Part shown: positions 16,956-24,971 of the stretch, one piece after another
Position numbering within the stretch: the first letter of the stretch is position 1
How the letters are laid out: each line of letters opens with the position of its first letter
Assembly (NCBI RefSeq): GCF_000720325.1
Contig: NZ_JOJM01000024.1
Span: 62,001 to 126,000 of the forward strand
DNA length: 64,000 nucleotides
Source: Streptomyces sp. NRRL B-1347
Lineage (GTDB): Bacteria > Actinomycetota > Actinomycetes > Streptomycetales > Streptomycetaceae
Direction: 5' to 3'
Notes under the pieces: generated by a model
Seen by the model: only the letters and a program-made list of their open reading frames with translations
Told to the model about the DNA's origin: nothing
Database searches by the model: none
Position numbers and translations under genes: made by a program

Positions 16956-17993
16956 TCAGACGCGTGTCACGGACGACACCGGCATCATGCCCACCGGGTC
17001 GTAGCGCACCGCCGCGCCCGGGTAGGGCGCGTGCACCACCTGGCCGTTGCCCACGTACATCCCGACGTGGCTGGCGTCGTCGCGGTAGGTGACCAGGTCA
17101 CCGGGTTGCGCCTGGGAGAGCGGGACCTGCGTCCCGGCGTACCGCTGCGCCTGCGAGGTGCGCGGCAGACCGACGCCCGCCTGCGCGTACGACCACTGGG
17201 TGAGGCCCGAACAGTCGAAGCCGGAGGGGCCGTTGGCGCCCCACACGTAGGGCTTGCCGACCGCCGAGCGGGCCGCGGCGATGGCGGCGGCCGCGCGCGA
17301 GGACGCCGGTGCCCCGGCAGTGGAGAGGTCGGGCCGGGACTCGCCGCCGCCCGTGGAGCGCGAGGACCTGTCGTACTCCTCGCGCTGCGCCGCCGAGAGG
17401 GAGTTGAGCAGCCGCCTCGCCTTGGCCAGCTTGTCCTCGACGGAGCGCTTGTGGCGGGCGACGGTCTTGCGGCTCGACTCCAGTTCGGCCAGTTTGCGTC
17501 CCGCCTCGGTGCGCTCCTGGGCGAGCGCGCGCTGGGCCCGCTGGAGCTTGGTGAGGTGGCCGGTCTGCCGGGAGCTGATGCGGTCGAGGGCCGAGGCCTT
17601 CTCCAGATAGGCGTCCGGGTCGGAGGAGAGCATGAGGGCGAGCGAGGGGTCGATGCCGCCCGAGCGGTACTGGGCCTCGGCGAGCGTGCCGATCGCGCCG
17701 CGCATCTCGTTGATGCGCTCCTGGCCGCGGGCGACCTTGTCCTTGGACCGCTCGACCTGGCGGCGCAGCGTGTCCGCGCGCTCGTCCGCCTTGTTGTACG
17801 CCTCCGTCGCCTGCTCGGCCTGCTCGTAGAGCCGGTCCACCCTGGCCTTTGTCGCGGCCGGTGTATCGACGGGGGCGGCGCTCGCGGGGACCGCGAGGGC
17901 CGCGGCCGCGGTGGCGGCGGACAGCACGGTGACGGTGGCGGTGCGCGCGCTCCGGTCGAGGCCGGTGATGGCGGGACGGCGATGGGACCCCAC
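16956..17993 (-). CDS. Secreted NlpC/P60 peptidoglycan endopeptidase (1)
   Basis: Cleaves stem peptides of peptidoglycan outside the cell. The 345-residue protein has an N-terminal signal sequence (VTVLSAATAAAALAVPASAA), a long coiled-coil (about residues 40-200, AEQATEAYNKADERADTLR onward) and a C-terminal NlpC/P60 domain with the Cys in FDCSGLTQWSYAQAG and the His in DDASHVGMYVG. GTG at 17993 follows AGGGAGAG; the frame continues upstream without a ribosome site. Closely related to the next gene, apparently a tandem duplication. Confidence 0.93.
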   Translation of the reverse strand: MGSHRRPAITGLDRSARTATVTVLSAATAAAALAVPASAAPVDTPAATKARVDRLYEQAEQATEAYNKADERADTLRRQVERSKDKVARGQERINEMRGAIGTLAEAQYRSGGIDPSLALMLSSDPDAYLEKASALDRISSRQTGHLTKLQRAQRALAQERTEAGRKLAELESSRKTVARHKRSVEDKLAKARRLLNSLSAAQREEYDRSSRSTGGGESRPDLSTAGAPASSRAAAAIAAARSAVGKPYVWGANGPSGFDCSGLTQWSYAQAGVGLPRTSQAQRYAGTQVPLSQAQPGDLVTYRDDASHVGMYVGNGQVVHAPYPGAAVRYDPVGMMPVSSVTRV

Positions 17994-17999
17994 GGGTAG

Positions 18000-18222
18000 C
18001 CGCTCTCCCTTCCGCTGGACGGACCCCCGCCGAGGCGGGAGCCGCACCCCGGTTGTCGGGGAACGCGCGCGACAGTAGCCGCGTGATCAGGTCGCGGCCA
18101 AAGACCCTCGGTGCCTACGCACGGTGACGCCCCGCCTCAGACGCAGGTCATCGGCGGGGCGCGGGGTCACTGGAAGGTGGCAGAATTCGCCCGATTGGGC
18201 GGTGCCGCTACGGCCGTCGGGG
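18000..18222. other. Spacer between the two NlpC/P60 genes, 223 bp
   Basis: On the minus strand it contains a hairpin ccccg-acaa-cgggg about 50 nt before the first endopeptidase start and, further upstream, ctgatcacgcggctact, which resembles the element before the second endopeptidase gene (19341-19360). I looked for a c-di-AMP (ydaO) riboswitch and could not match its conserved core. Confidence 0.45.
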
Positions 18223-19287
18223 TCAGATGCGGACGCCGAACTGGAACGGCATGTTGTTGATCGACTCGTAGCGCACCACGGCGCCGGTGCGCGGGGCGTG
18301 CAGCACCTGGCCGTTGCCCGCGTAGAAGCCGACGTGGTGCAGGTCGCCGTAGAAGATGACCAGGTCGCCGACCTTGAGGTCGCTCTGCGACGCGATGCGG
18401 GTGCCGAAGCTGGCCTGGGCCTGCGAGGTCCGGGGTATGGAGACGTCGGCCTGGGCGTAGGCCCAGGAGGTCAGGCCGGAGCAGTCGAAGGAGCTGGGGC
18501 CGCTGGCGCCGTAGACGTACGGCGAGCCGATCTTGCTCTGCGCCGCGGCGTAGGCGGCCATGGTGCGGCTCGAGCCCTTGACGCCGCCCTTGGGCGCGTC
18601 GGTCTTGGGCGCGTCGGCGGCGTCCGACGCCTTGCGCTCGGCGTCGCGGCTGGCGCGGTCCTCCTTGGCCTTGAGGGCGGCGCGCTCCTTGGCGGACAGC
18701 GTGTTGAGCAGCCGCTGCGCCTCGCCGAGCTTGCCCTGGACCTCGCGCTTCTTCTTGCCGAGCTCCTCGCGCGTGGTGGCGAGGTCTGCGAGCTTGTCGG
18801 AGGCCTCCTTGCGCTGCTGCGCGAGGGTGCGCTGCTTCGCCTGGATCTTCTTGAGGGCCTCGGCCTGCTTGGTGCTCAGCTGGTCGAGCGCGGAGGCCTT
18901 GTCCAGATAGCTGTCCGGGTCGGAGGAGAGGAACAGCTGCAGGGAGGGGTCGATGCCGCCGGAGCGGTACTGCGCGCTGGCGAGCGAACCGAGGCCGCCG
19001 CGCAGGTCGTTGAGGTCGTCCTGGCCGCGGGCGACCTTGTCCTGGAGGCGGTCGACCTGCTTCTCCAGCTTCTGCTGCTTCTCCTTGGCGCCGTTGAACT
19101 TCTCGGACGCCTTCTCCGCCTCTTCGTAGAGCTTGTCGACCTTGGACTTCACCTCGTCCTTGCTCGGCTTCTCGCTCGGCGCGGCGTTGGCGGCCTGCGA
19201 GGTGAGCGCCACGGCCGCCGCCGCGGTCGCGGTGAGCACGGTCACGCGGGCGCGGCCCGGCTGCTTGAGACGACGGTGGGAAGCCAC
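18223..19287 (-). CDS. Secreted NlpC/P60 peptidoglycan endopeptidase (2)
   Basis: A 354-residue paralogue of the neighbouring endopeptidase with the same plan: signal peptide (VTVLTATAAAAVALTSQAANA), coiled-coil rich in Lys/Glu/Gln (about 35-215) and catalytic NlpC/P60 domain with FDCSGLTSWAYAQAD (Cys) and DLHHVGFYAGNG (His). GTG start with GAAGGAG ten bases upstream. This arrangement is that of RipA-like hydrolases acting at the septum and in hyphal growth. The 214-bp leader suggests its own promoter and regulation. Confidence 0.93.
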   Translation of the reverse strand: MASHRRLKQPGRARVTVLTATAAAAVALTSQAANAAPSEKPSKDEVKSKVDKLYEEAEKASEKFNGAKEKQQKLEKQVDRLQDKVARGQDDLNDLRGGLGSLASAQYRSGGIDPSLQLFLSSDPDSYLDKASALDQLSTKQAEALKKIQAKQRTLAQQRKEASDKLADLATTREELGKKKREVQGKLGEAQRLLNTLSAKERAALKAKEDRASRDAERKASDAADAPKTDAPKGGVKGSSRTMAAYAAAQSKIGSPYVYGASGPSSFDCSGLTSWAYAQADVSIPRTSQAQASFGTRIASQSDLKVGDLVIFYGDLHHVGFYAGNGQVLHAPRTGAVVRYESINNMPFQFGVRI

Positions 19288-19342
19288 GAAGGCGGCTCCT
19301 TCGATGAGTGATCAACAGAGCGGAGGTCTGGCCGCGACCCTA

Positions 19343-19358
19343 GTGACCCCGTTGTGAT
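19343..19358 (-). promoter_or_regulatory. Candidate MtrA-type direct repeat before NlpC/P60 gene 2
   Basis: On the minus strand this reads ATCAC-aacggg-GTCAC, two RTCAC half-sites with 11-bp periodicity, 56-71 nt upstream of the start codon. MtrA of actinobacteria binds paired GTMAC-like half-sites and controls cell-wall hydrolases. The match is by eye only. Confidence 0.4.
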
Positions 19359-19501
19359 CAGATCAAATCCTGACCGCGAAAAATTCGGTCAACGAGCGTT
19401 TTCTTTACAGTTGATCGACGGACCGTAGCGGTCAGTTGACGCTCCGTCGCATGCGACAGCGGTCCAATTCGGGCATAGGGAACGCCAGTTACGGATCCCG
19501 G

Positions 19502-20851
19502 CTAGCCGCGCGTAAGCCGCTTCAGGAGCACCGCGGACGCCACGGGCCGCGCCCCGGCCTTGGCGATGCCGTCGGCCACCTCGCGGTCGGTGGAGGCGAC
19601 GATCACCGGCCGCCCCGGCGGCTCGGCGCGCACCAGCTGACGGATCAGCTCGTCCGCCGTGACGCCCGGCTTCGAGAAGAGCACCCGCACCCCGCGCGGC
19701 GGCGCGAGCAGCACGGGGGCGGCCAGCTCGGCGCCGTCGAAGACGCAGGTGACCTCGGCCCCGGTCTGCAGCGCCAGCTGCGAGAGCGAGCCGAGAAGGC
19801 GCAGGCGCTGCTTCTCCAGGGGCATCGTGGGATAGCCGGTCTTGGTGACGTTGTAGCCGTCGACGACCAGATGGGCCTGCGGCAGCGCGAGCAACTGGTC
19901 CAGGATCGCCGGGTCGTTCTCGGACAGGGCGCGGGCCGCGATGTCCTTGGGCGTCATCCGGCCGGGCTCGACGGCGTCCACGGTCTCGGCGGGGCGCACC
20001 GACACCGGCGGCAGCGCGAGTTCGCGGCGCAGCCCCTGGGCCGCGTCGAGCACCGTGTCGAGCAGCAGGCGCAGCCGCATGTCCTCGACGCTGCGGCCCT
20101 CGCGCGCGGCCCTGCGGGCGGCCTCGAGGGCCGCCTCCGCCTCACTGAGGCGGGACTTCAGCCGCCGGGTCTCGCTGTCGGCCGCCGACAGCTGCGCCTG
20201 GTCCTCGGCGCGCGCGGCCTCGGCGTCGGCGGCGGCCTTGCGCAGGGCCGCCTCGCCGCGTTTGACGTCGCTGAGTGCCCCGCGCAGCTTGCGGTGCATC
20301 GATTCGGCTTCCTTCTTCGCCGCGTCCAGCTCCGTGCGCAGGCGTTCGGTCTCGGCCTTGGTGTGGGCGCGGGCTGCGGTGAGCTCCGTGCGCAGGCGCT
20401 CCAGCTCGGCCCGGGTCTCCTCGTCGGCGCGCTCGGCGTCCGCCCGCTGGGCCTCCTCGCCCGCGGCGGTGACGAGCTTCACCCAGCCCGTGGGGCGCAG
20501 CACATAGGCGGCGGCCGCCACGTCGAGGGGGTCGGCGGCGGGCGGCGGGGTGCCCGCGTCCAGGGCGGCGGTCAGCTCGGGCTGGGCCTCGCGGAGGCGT
20601 TCGCCGATGCGCTGGCGGAACACCGGGTCGTTCTCCAGGGCCGTGGCCATGGCGTTGCCCGCGAACTTCACGCGCCTGGTGGGCGTGAAGCGCGCGTACT
20701 GGCGCAGCTGCGGCGGCAGTTCACCCACCGTGAGCCCGCCGAAGCCGTCCGACACGATCTGTACGACCGCCCGCCGCACGCCGTCGGGCAGCGGACGGTC
20801 GAGCACCTCGGCGGCGCCGTCCTCCGGCGTTCCGCCCGCGCTCTCCACCAT
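19502..20851 (-). CDS. NYN-domain (YacP-like) RNA-binding/nuclease protein
   Basis: A 449-residue protein in three parts: an N-terminal conserved region (GVRRAVVQIVSDGFGGLTVG, RRVKFAGNAMATAL), a central coiled-coil (about 150-250, with many Glu/Arg/Ala heptads), and a C-terminal NYN/PIN-like domain with HLVVDGYNVTKTGY, VTCVFDGAE and VIVASTDREVAD. The conserved Asp residues of this fold coordinate metal for RNA cleavage, as in YacP/Rae1. It probably takes part in RNA processing, but the target is unknown. It is upstream of and parallel to the NlpC/P60 genes with a 214-bp gap. Confidence 0.88.
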   Translation of the reverse strand: MVESAGGTPEDGAAEVLDRPLPDGVRRAVVQIVSDGFGGLTVGELPPQLRQYARFTPTRRVKFAGNAMATALENDPVFRQRIGERLREAQPELTAALDAGTPPPAADPLDVAAAAYVLRPTGWVKLVTAAGEEAQRADAERADEETRAELERLRTELTAARAHTKAETERLRTELDAAKKEAESMHRKLRGALSDVKRGEAALRKAAADAEAARAEDQAQLSAADSETRRLKSRLSEAEAALEAARRAAREGRSVEDMRLRLLLDTVLDAAQGLRRELALPPVSVRPAETVDAVEPGRMTPKDIAARALSENDPAILDQLLALPQAHLVVDGYNVTKTGYPTMPLEKQRLRLLGSLSQLALQTGAEVTCVFDGAELAAPVLLAPPRGVRVLFSKPGVTADELIRQLVRAEPPGRPVIVASTDREVADGIAKAGARPVASAVLLKRLTRG

Positions 20852-20886
20852 CGGTCACCCCACTAGCTGTGCGGGGCCCGCTCCGT

Positions 20887-21126
20887 TCAGGAGCCGGCCC
20901 CGGGCCTGTCCACGAGTTCCACCTGGTCCACCGCGTTGCACCAGCGGCAGCGGACCGACTCGATGGTCTCACTGACCACCTCGCGTTCCTCGACCTTCGG
21001 CTCTCCGGCCAGGTCGAGGTGCACATATTCGACGACCTTCGAGGAGCGGGTCACGTCGAACCGCGTGAGGTTGCCGCAGAGCGTGCAGCGCCATCGGGTG
21101 GTGTCGGTCGGCAGGGGAACCGTCAT
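20887..21126 (-). CDS. Small zinc-ribbon-like protein
   Basis: A 79-residue conserved hypothetical protein. Two Cys pairs, CTLCG near residue 14 and CRWC near residue 60, suggest one structural zinc site, with a beta-rich middle (SKVVEYVHLDLAGEPKVEER). ATG at 21126; the frame upstream lacks coding character. It lies 35 nt upstream of the NYN gene on the same strand, so they probably form an operon. Confidence 0.8.
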   Translation of the reverse strand: MTVPLPTDTTRWRCTLCGNLTRFDVTRSSKVVEYVHLDLAGEPKVEEREVVSETIESVRCRWCNAVDQVELVDRPGAGS

Positions 21127-21291
21127 CGTGACGTTCGCTTTCCTTCGGGAGGCCGTGATGCGTATTTCCCGTAACCCTAAGGCCTGCGTAAGGACCACCG
21201 TGCGCACCTCTGGAGGGTGCCCCTCTGGCACACGGGACCGCCCGGGCGAGGCGGTCTGTACCGTTTGGCTCGCTTACGCCATGCTCTGCGC

Positions 21292-22023
21292 ATGATCAAC
21301 ACGTGGGGCGTGGCGACGGGCCGCGCACTCAGGCACCCGACCGCCCCGGTGACGTACGCGCTGATCGCCGTCTGCTGCGCCGTCTTCGTCCTGTCCCCGC
21401 TGTCCGGGCTCAACCCCTCGTACGGCACGGGCGACCGGATCGTCGCCGCCCAGCAGGCCTACTTCGAACGCTGGGGGGTGGTACCCGTCGAACTCCTCAG
21501 CGGCAAGCCGCGCGCCGCCCTCACCCCTCTGACGGCGCTCTTCGTCCACGGCAGCTGGCTGCATCTGCTGGGCAACATGCTGTTCTTGTACGTGTTCGGG
21601 GTCATGGTCGAGGAACGCATGGGCCACCTCCAGTACGCGCTCTTCACCGTGGGCTGCGGCTGCCTCGCCCTGTTCGGCTACGCCGTGGCGCACGCCGGGT
21701 CCGGCCAGACGCTCGTCGGCGCGTCCGGGGCGATCTCCGCCGTGCTCGGCGCCTTTCTCTATCTCTTCCCGAAGGCGCGCGTCACCAGCCTCTTCCCGTT
21801 CCTGTTCTTCCTGCCGCTGCGGTTTCCCGCCTGGGTGGTGCTGCCGTTCTGGGTGGCGCTGCAGTGGGTGGCGGCGGGGCAGCAACGGCAAGGGCCGGGC
21901 GTGGCGTATCTGGCGCACCTGGTGGGCTTTTCGCTCGGGTTTGTCTACGCCTGGGTGCGCTACCGGCGGGCGGATAGAGTGAATGCCTCAGGACCGGCCA
22001 CCGAGGGAGACAGCCAGCCGTGA
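21292..22023 (+). CDS. Rhomboid family intramembrane serine protease
   Basis: A 243-residue multi-pass protease. It has the rhomboid HGSWLHLLGNMLFLYVFG helix, the catalytic Ser in GASGAISAVLGA and the His in AHLVGFSLG. Six or so membrane helices are visible. ATG at 21292 keeps the usual short N-terminus; no clear ribosome site precedes it, and a GTG at 21217 is the alternative. Its stop overlaps the GTG of the next gene (GTGA), so the two are coupled. Confidence 0.9.
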   Translation: MINTWGVATGRALRHPTAPVTYALIAVCCAVFVLSPLSGLNPSYGTGDRIVAAQQAYFERWGVVPVELLSGKPRAALTPLTALFVHGSWLHLLGNMLFLYVFGVMVEERMGHLQYALFTVGCGCLALFGYAVAHAGSGQTLVGASGAISAVLGAFLYLFPKARVTSLFPFLFFLPLRFPAWVVLPFWVALQWVAAGQQRQGPGVAYLAHLVGFSLGFVYAWVRYRRADRVNASGPATEGDSQP

Positions 22024-22301
22024 TCACCGCGATCGTGCTCATCAAGACCAGCGTGGACCGGATCCCGGAGATCGCCGAGTCGATCGCCGCCCTCGACTGC
22101 GTCAGCGAGGTCTTCTCCGTGACGGGCACGTACGACCTGATCGCCATGGTCCGGGTGTCCCGCCACGACGACCTGGCGGACGTCATCCCCGGCCGGATCA
22201 GCAAGATCCCGGGCGTCGAGGGCACGGACACGCACGTCGCGTTCCGCACGTACTCGCAGCACGACCTGGAGGCCGCGTTCGCGATCGGCCTCGACTCCTA
22301 G
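22020..22301 (+). CDS. Stand-alone Lrp/AsnC ligand-binding (RAM) domain protein
   Basis: A 93-residue protein made only of the RAM/AsnC effector domain: TAIVLIKTSVDRIPEIAE, VSEVFSVTGTYDLIAMVRV and SKIPGVEGTDTHVAF. There is no helix-turn-helix, so it cannot bind DNA alone. Such SARD proteins bind amino acids and may modulate full-length Lrp/AsnC regulators. Coupled to the rhomboid gene by a 4-nt overlap. Confidence 0.92.
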   Translation: MITAIVLIKTSVDRIPEIAESIAALDCVSEVFSVTGTYDLIAMVRVSRHDDLADVIPGRISKIPGVEGTDTHVAFRTYSQHDLEAAFAIGLDS

Positions 22302-22380
22302 CGGCAGCGCGCCGCCGGATGAGGGTTTCTTCATCCCCGGCTCATCCAGATGACGCGGTACGCCCCGCACGCTCGCTGCC

Positions 22381-22734
22381 ATGGTCTTCTCCCACCGCAT
22401 GGCAGCCCTGGCGGCCGTCGTGGCGATCCCCCTCGGCATCGCCGCGACCAGCTACGCCCTGACGGACTCCCCGTCGGAGCCGAAGGTCCCGCCCAAGGTG
22501 GAGCTGGAGAGCGGCTCCCCGTCGGGCACGCCGACCGCGCCGGAGCCCACCCCGAGCGACCAGGTCGTCGACCGGCCTCCGGTCAGCGAGAGCTCCGAGG
22601 AGAGCGGCAAGGGCAAGGGCGGCACGGGGGACGCGGATGACGATGACGACGACCGGGGCTCCGGATCCGGCACCCCCGGGAAGCCGGGGGACGACGCCGA
22701 CGACGCCGACGACGGGCCGGGCGACGACGGCTGA
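22381..22734 (+). CDS. Small secreted Asp-rich protein
   Basis: A 117-residue exported protein of unknown function. A signal peptide (MAALAAVVAIPLGIAATSYA) is followed by a Pro/Ser/Glu-rich linker and a tail of Asp runs separated by Gly (DADDDDDD, DDADDADDGPGDDG) that could bind divalent cations. Its last 98 nt overlap the 5' end of the downstream sensor kinase gene in another frame. That linkage suggests it is an accessory to that sensor, although the idea is inference. Confidence 0.7.
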   Translation: MVFSHRMAALAAVVAIPLGIAATSYALTDSPSEPKVPPKVELESGSPSGTPTAPEPTPSDQVVDRPPVSESSEESGKGKGGTGDADDDDDDRGSGSGTPGKPGDDADDADDGPGDDG

Positions 22735-24256
22735 ACCCCACGGCTCCCAGGGCCCCCACAGCTCGGCCGACTCCCCTGACGCCCCCGGCTCCCGTGCCGC
22801 GCACGACGCCCGGGGAGCCGTGCGCCGCCGCATCTCGGCGCGCGTCCGGATCCTGCTGTGGCTGCTCGTGGTGATGGCGGTGGCGTTCGCCGCGGTCGCC
22901 GCGACCACCCGCTCGATCCTGCTGCGCGACGTCGACCACCGGGTGAGCCGGCTGCTGACGCAGGAGACCGGCGAGTTCACCCACTTCGTGGACCGGGGCG
23001 TCGACCCGGTGACCGGCGAGCCGTTCACCGACCCGCGCCGCCTCCTGGAGGTCTTCCTGGAGCGGCAGTACGCCGACCCGGGTGAGGAGCTGATCGGCCT
23101 CGTGCGCCGCTCAGGACAGGGCCCCGCCCAGCTCACCCAGGCCCGCGAGCTGTCCGTCGCGCACCCGCTGCACCGCGACCCCGCGGCCCGCCGCCAGATC
23201 TTCGCGGCCGCGGGCTCCACCGGCACCCTGGACCGGCCCTCCGGCGAGCTGCGCTGGGCCAAGGTCGAGGTGGCCCCGCACGGCGGCGAGCCGGAGGCCG
23301 CCTTCGTCGTCGCCTTCCACCCGGGCGCCGAACAGGCCAAGGCGGACGACGTGTTCCGCATCCTCCTCGCCATCTCCGGCGTGGCACTGCTGCTCACGAC
23401 CGGCATCGGCTGGGTGGTCGCCGGGCGCATCCTCAAGCCGGTCCGCCTGGTGCGCACCGCCGCAGCCCAGCTCACCGAGCAGGACCTGACCCGGCGCATC
23501 CCGGTGCGCGGGCACGACGACATCGCCGCGCTCGCCGAGACGTTCAACGGCATGCTGGACCGCCTGGAGCGGGCCTTCGCGGCCCAGCGCGAGTTCGTCG
23601 ACGACGCCGGGCACGAGCTGCGCACCCCGATCACCATCGTCCGCGGCCACCTGGAGCTGATGGGCGACGACCCGGCCGAGCGCGAGGAAACCGTACGCCT
23701 GGTCACCGACGAACTGGACCGGATGAGCCGCATCGTCGAGGACCTGCTGCTGCTCGCCAAGGCCGAGCGCCCGGACTTCATCACCCCGGAGCCGGTGCGG
23801 CTCGCCGAGCTCACCGCCGACGTCTTCGTCAAGGTCCGCACGCTCGGCGAGCGCCGCTGGGAGCTGGCCGAGGTCGCCGACCGCGAGGCCGTCCTCGACC
23901 CGCAGCGCATCACCCAGGCCATGGTCCAGCTCGCCCAGAACGCCGTGCAGCACACCACCCGCGGCGAACGCATCCGTGTGGGCTCCCGCATCGCGGGCCC
24001 GCACGTCGAGCTGTACGTGGCCGACAGCGGGCCCGGCGTGCAGGCACAGGACGCCGAGGTCATCTTCGAGCGCTTCCGGCGCGGCACGTCCCGGCGCGGC
24101 GCCCGCACCAGCGGCGCGGGCCTGGGCCTCGCCATCGTCCGCGCGATCGCGGAGGCCCACGGCGGCCGCGTCGGCCTCGACGCCACCGAGGGCGGCGGCG
24201 CCACCTTCGCCCTCACCCTGGAACTCGTCCGACCCCTGGAAGAGGTACGCACGTGA
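22637..24256 (+). CDS. Sensor histidine kinase (HAMP, OmpR-partner type)
   Basis: A 539-residue membrane kinase. A disordered Thr/Pro/Gly/Ser-rich N-terminus leads to helix 1 (ILLWLLVVMAVAFAAVAATT), an extracytoplasmic domain of about 150 residues, helix 2 (ILLAISGVALLLTTGIGWVVA), HAMP, the H-box DDAGHELRTPITIV with His326, and ATPase motifs (QLAQNAVQHT, DSGPGV, GAGLGLAIVRAIAEAHGG). It starts inside the preceding secreted-protein gene and overlaps the following regulator gene by GTGA. The true start could be slightly downstream. Confidence 0.92.
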   Translation: MTMTTTGAPDPAPPGSRGTTPTTPTTGRATTAEPHGSQGPHSSADSPDAPGSRAAHDARGAVRRRISARVRILLWLLVVMAVAFAAVAATTRSILLRDVDHRVSRLLTQETGEFTHFVDRGVDPVTGEPFTDPRRLLEVFLERQYADPGEELIGLVRRSGQGPAQLTQARELSVAHPLHRDPAARRQIFAAAGSTGTLDRPSGELRWAKVEVAPHGGEPEAAFVVAFHPGAEQAKADDVFRILLAISGVALLLTTGIGWVVAGRILKPVRLVRTAAAQLTEQDLTRRIPVRGHDDIAALAETFNGMLDRLERAFAAQREFVDDAGHELRTPITIVRGHLELMGDDPAEREETVRLVTDELDRMSRIVEDLLLLAKAERPDFITPEPVRLAELTADVFVKVRTLGERRWELAEVADREAVLDPQRITQAMVQLAQNAVQHTTRGERIRVGSRIAGPHVELYVADSGPGVQAQDAEVIFERFRRGTSRRGARTSGAGLGLAIVRAIAEAHGGRVGLDATEGGGATFALTLELVRPLEEVRT

Positions 24257-24915
24257 ACCGCATCCTCATCGTCGAGGACGAGGAACGCATCGCCTCCTTC
24301 GTCGAGAAGGGCCTGCGCGCCAACGGCTTCACCACCACCGTGGTCGGCGACGGCGACGCGGCCTACGAATACGCCCTCACCGGCGGCTTCGACCTGGTCG
24401 TCCTGGACATCGGCCTGCCCGGCCGCGACGGCTTCACCGTCCTTCGCGAACTGCGCGAGGCCCGGGTGACGGTGCCGGTGATCGTGCTGACCGCCCGGGA
24501 CTCCGTGCGGGACACGGTGGCCGGCCTGGAGGGCGGCGCCGACGACTGGATGACCAAGCCGTTCCGCTTCGAGGAGCTCCTCGCCCGGGTGCGCCTCCGG
24601 CTGCGCACGGCGGCCCGGGCGCCGGAGGTGACGGTCCTCAAGTCGGGCTCGCTCTCCCTGGACCTGCGCACCCGCAGGGCCCGCGCCGGGGAGCGGACGG
24701 TGGACCTGACGGCCCGTGAGTTCGTGCTCCTGGAGCTGTTCCTGAGACACCCCGGACAGGTGCTCGCCCGCGAACAGATCCTGTCCCACGTGTGGGGCTA
24801 CGACTTCGACCCCGGGTCCAACATCGTGGACGTCTACGTACGGGCGCTGCGCAAGAAGCTGGGCGCGGAGCGCCTGGAGACGGTGCGCGGGATGGGGTAC
24901 CGGCTGCCTGCGTGA
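24253..24915 (+). CDS. OmpR-family response regulator
   Basis: A 220-residue regulator. The receiver has ILIVEDEERIASFV, the phospho-accepting Asp in LVVLDIGLPGRDG and Lys in MTKPFRFEEL. The C-terminal winged helix is typical (DLTAREFVLLELFLRHPGQVL, HVWGYDFDPGSNIVDVYVRALRKKL). GTG start coupled to the kinase. It ends 56 nt before an anion permease gene on the same strand, a possible target. Confidence 0.95.
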   Translation: MNRILIVEDEERIASFVEKGLRANGFTTTVVGDGDAAYEYALTGGFDLVVLDIGLPGRDGFTVLRELREARVTVPVIVLTARDSVRDTVAGLEGGADDWMTKPFRFEELLARVRLRLRTAARAPEVTVLKSGSLSLDLRTRRARAGERTVDLTAREFVLLELFLRHPGQVLAREQILSHVWGYDFDPGSNIVDVYVRALRKKLGAERLETVRGMGYRLPA

Positions 24916-24971
24916 ACTTTCCTTCATGCGGGCCTCATTGAGGGCTCACCGCGCCCCGTGACGCTGAACGC

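Noticed and set aside
18000..18122. Possible c-di-AMP (ydaO) riboswitch before NlpC/P60 gene 1
   Set aside because: Only generic hairpins are visible; the conserved ydaO core could not be matched on the minus strand.
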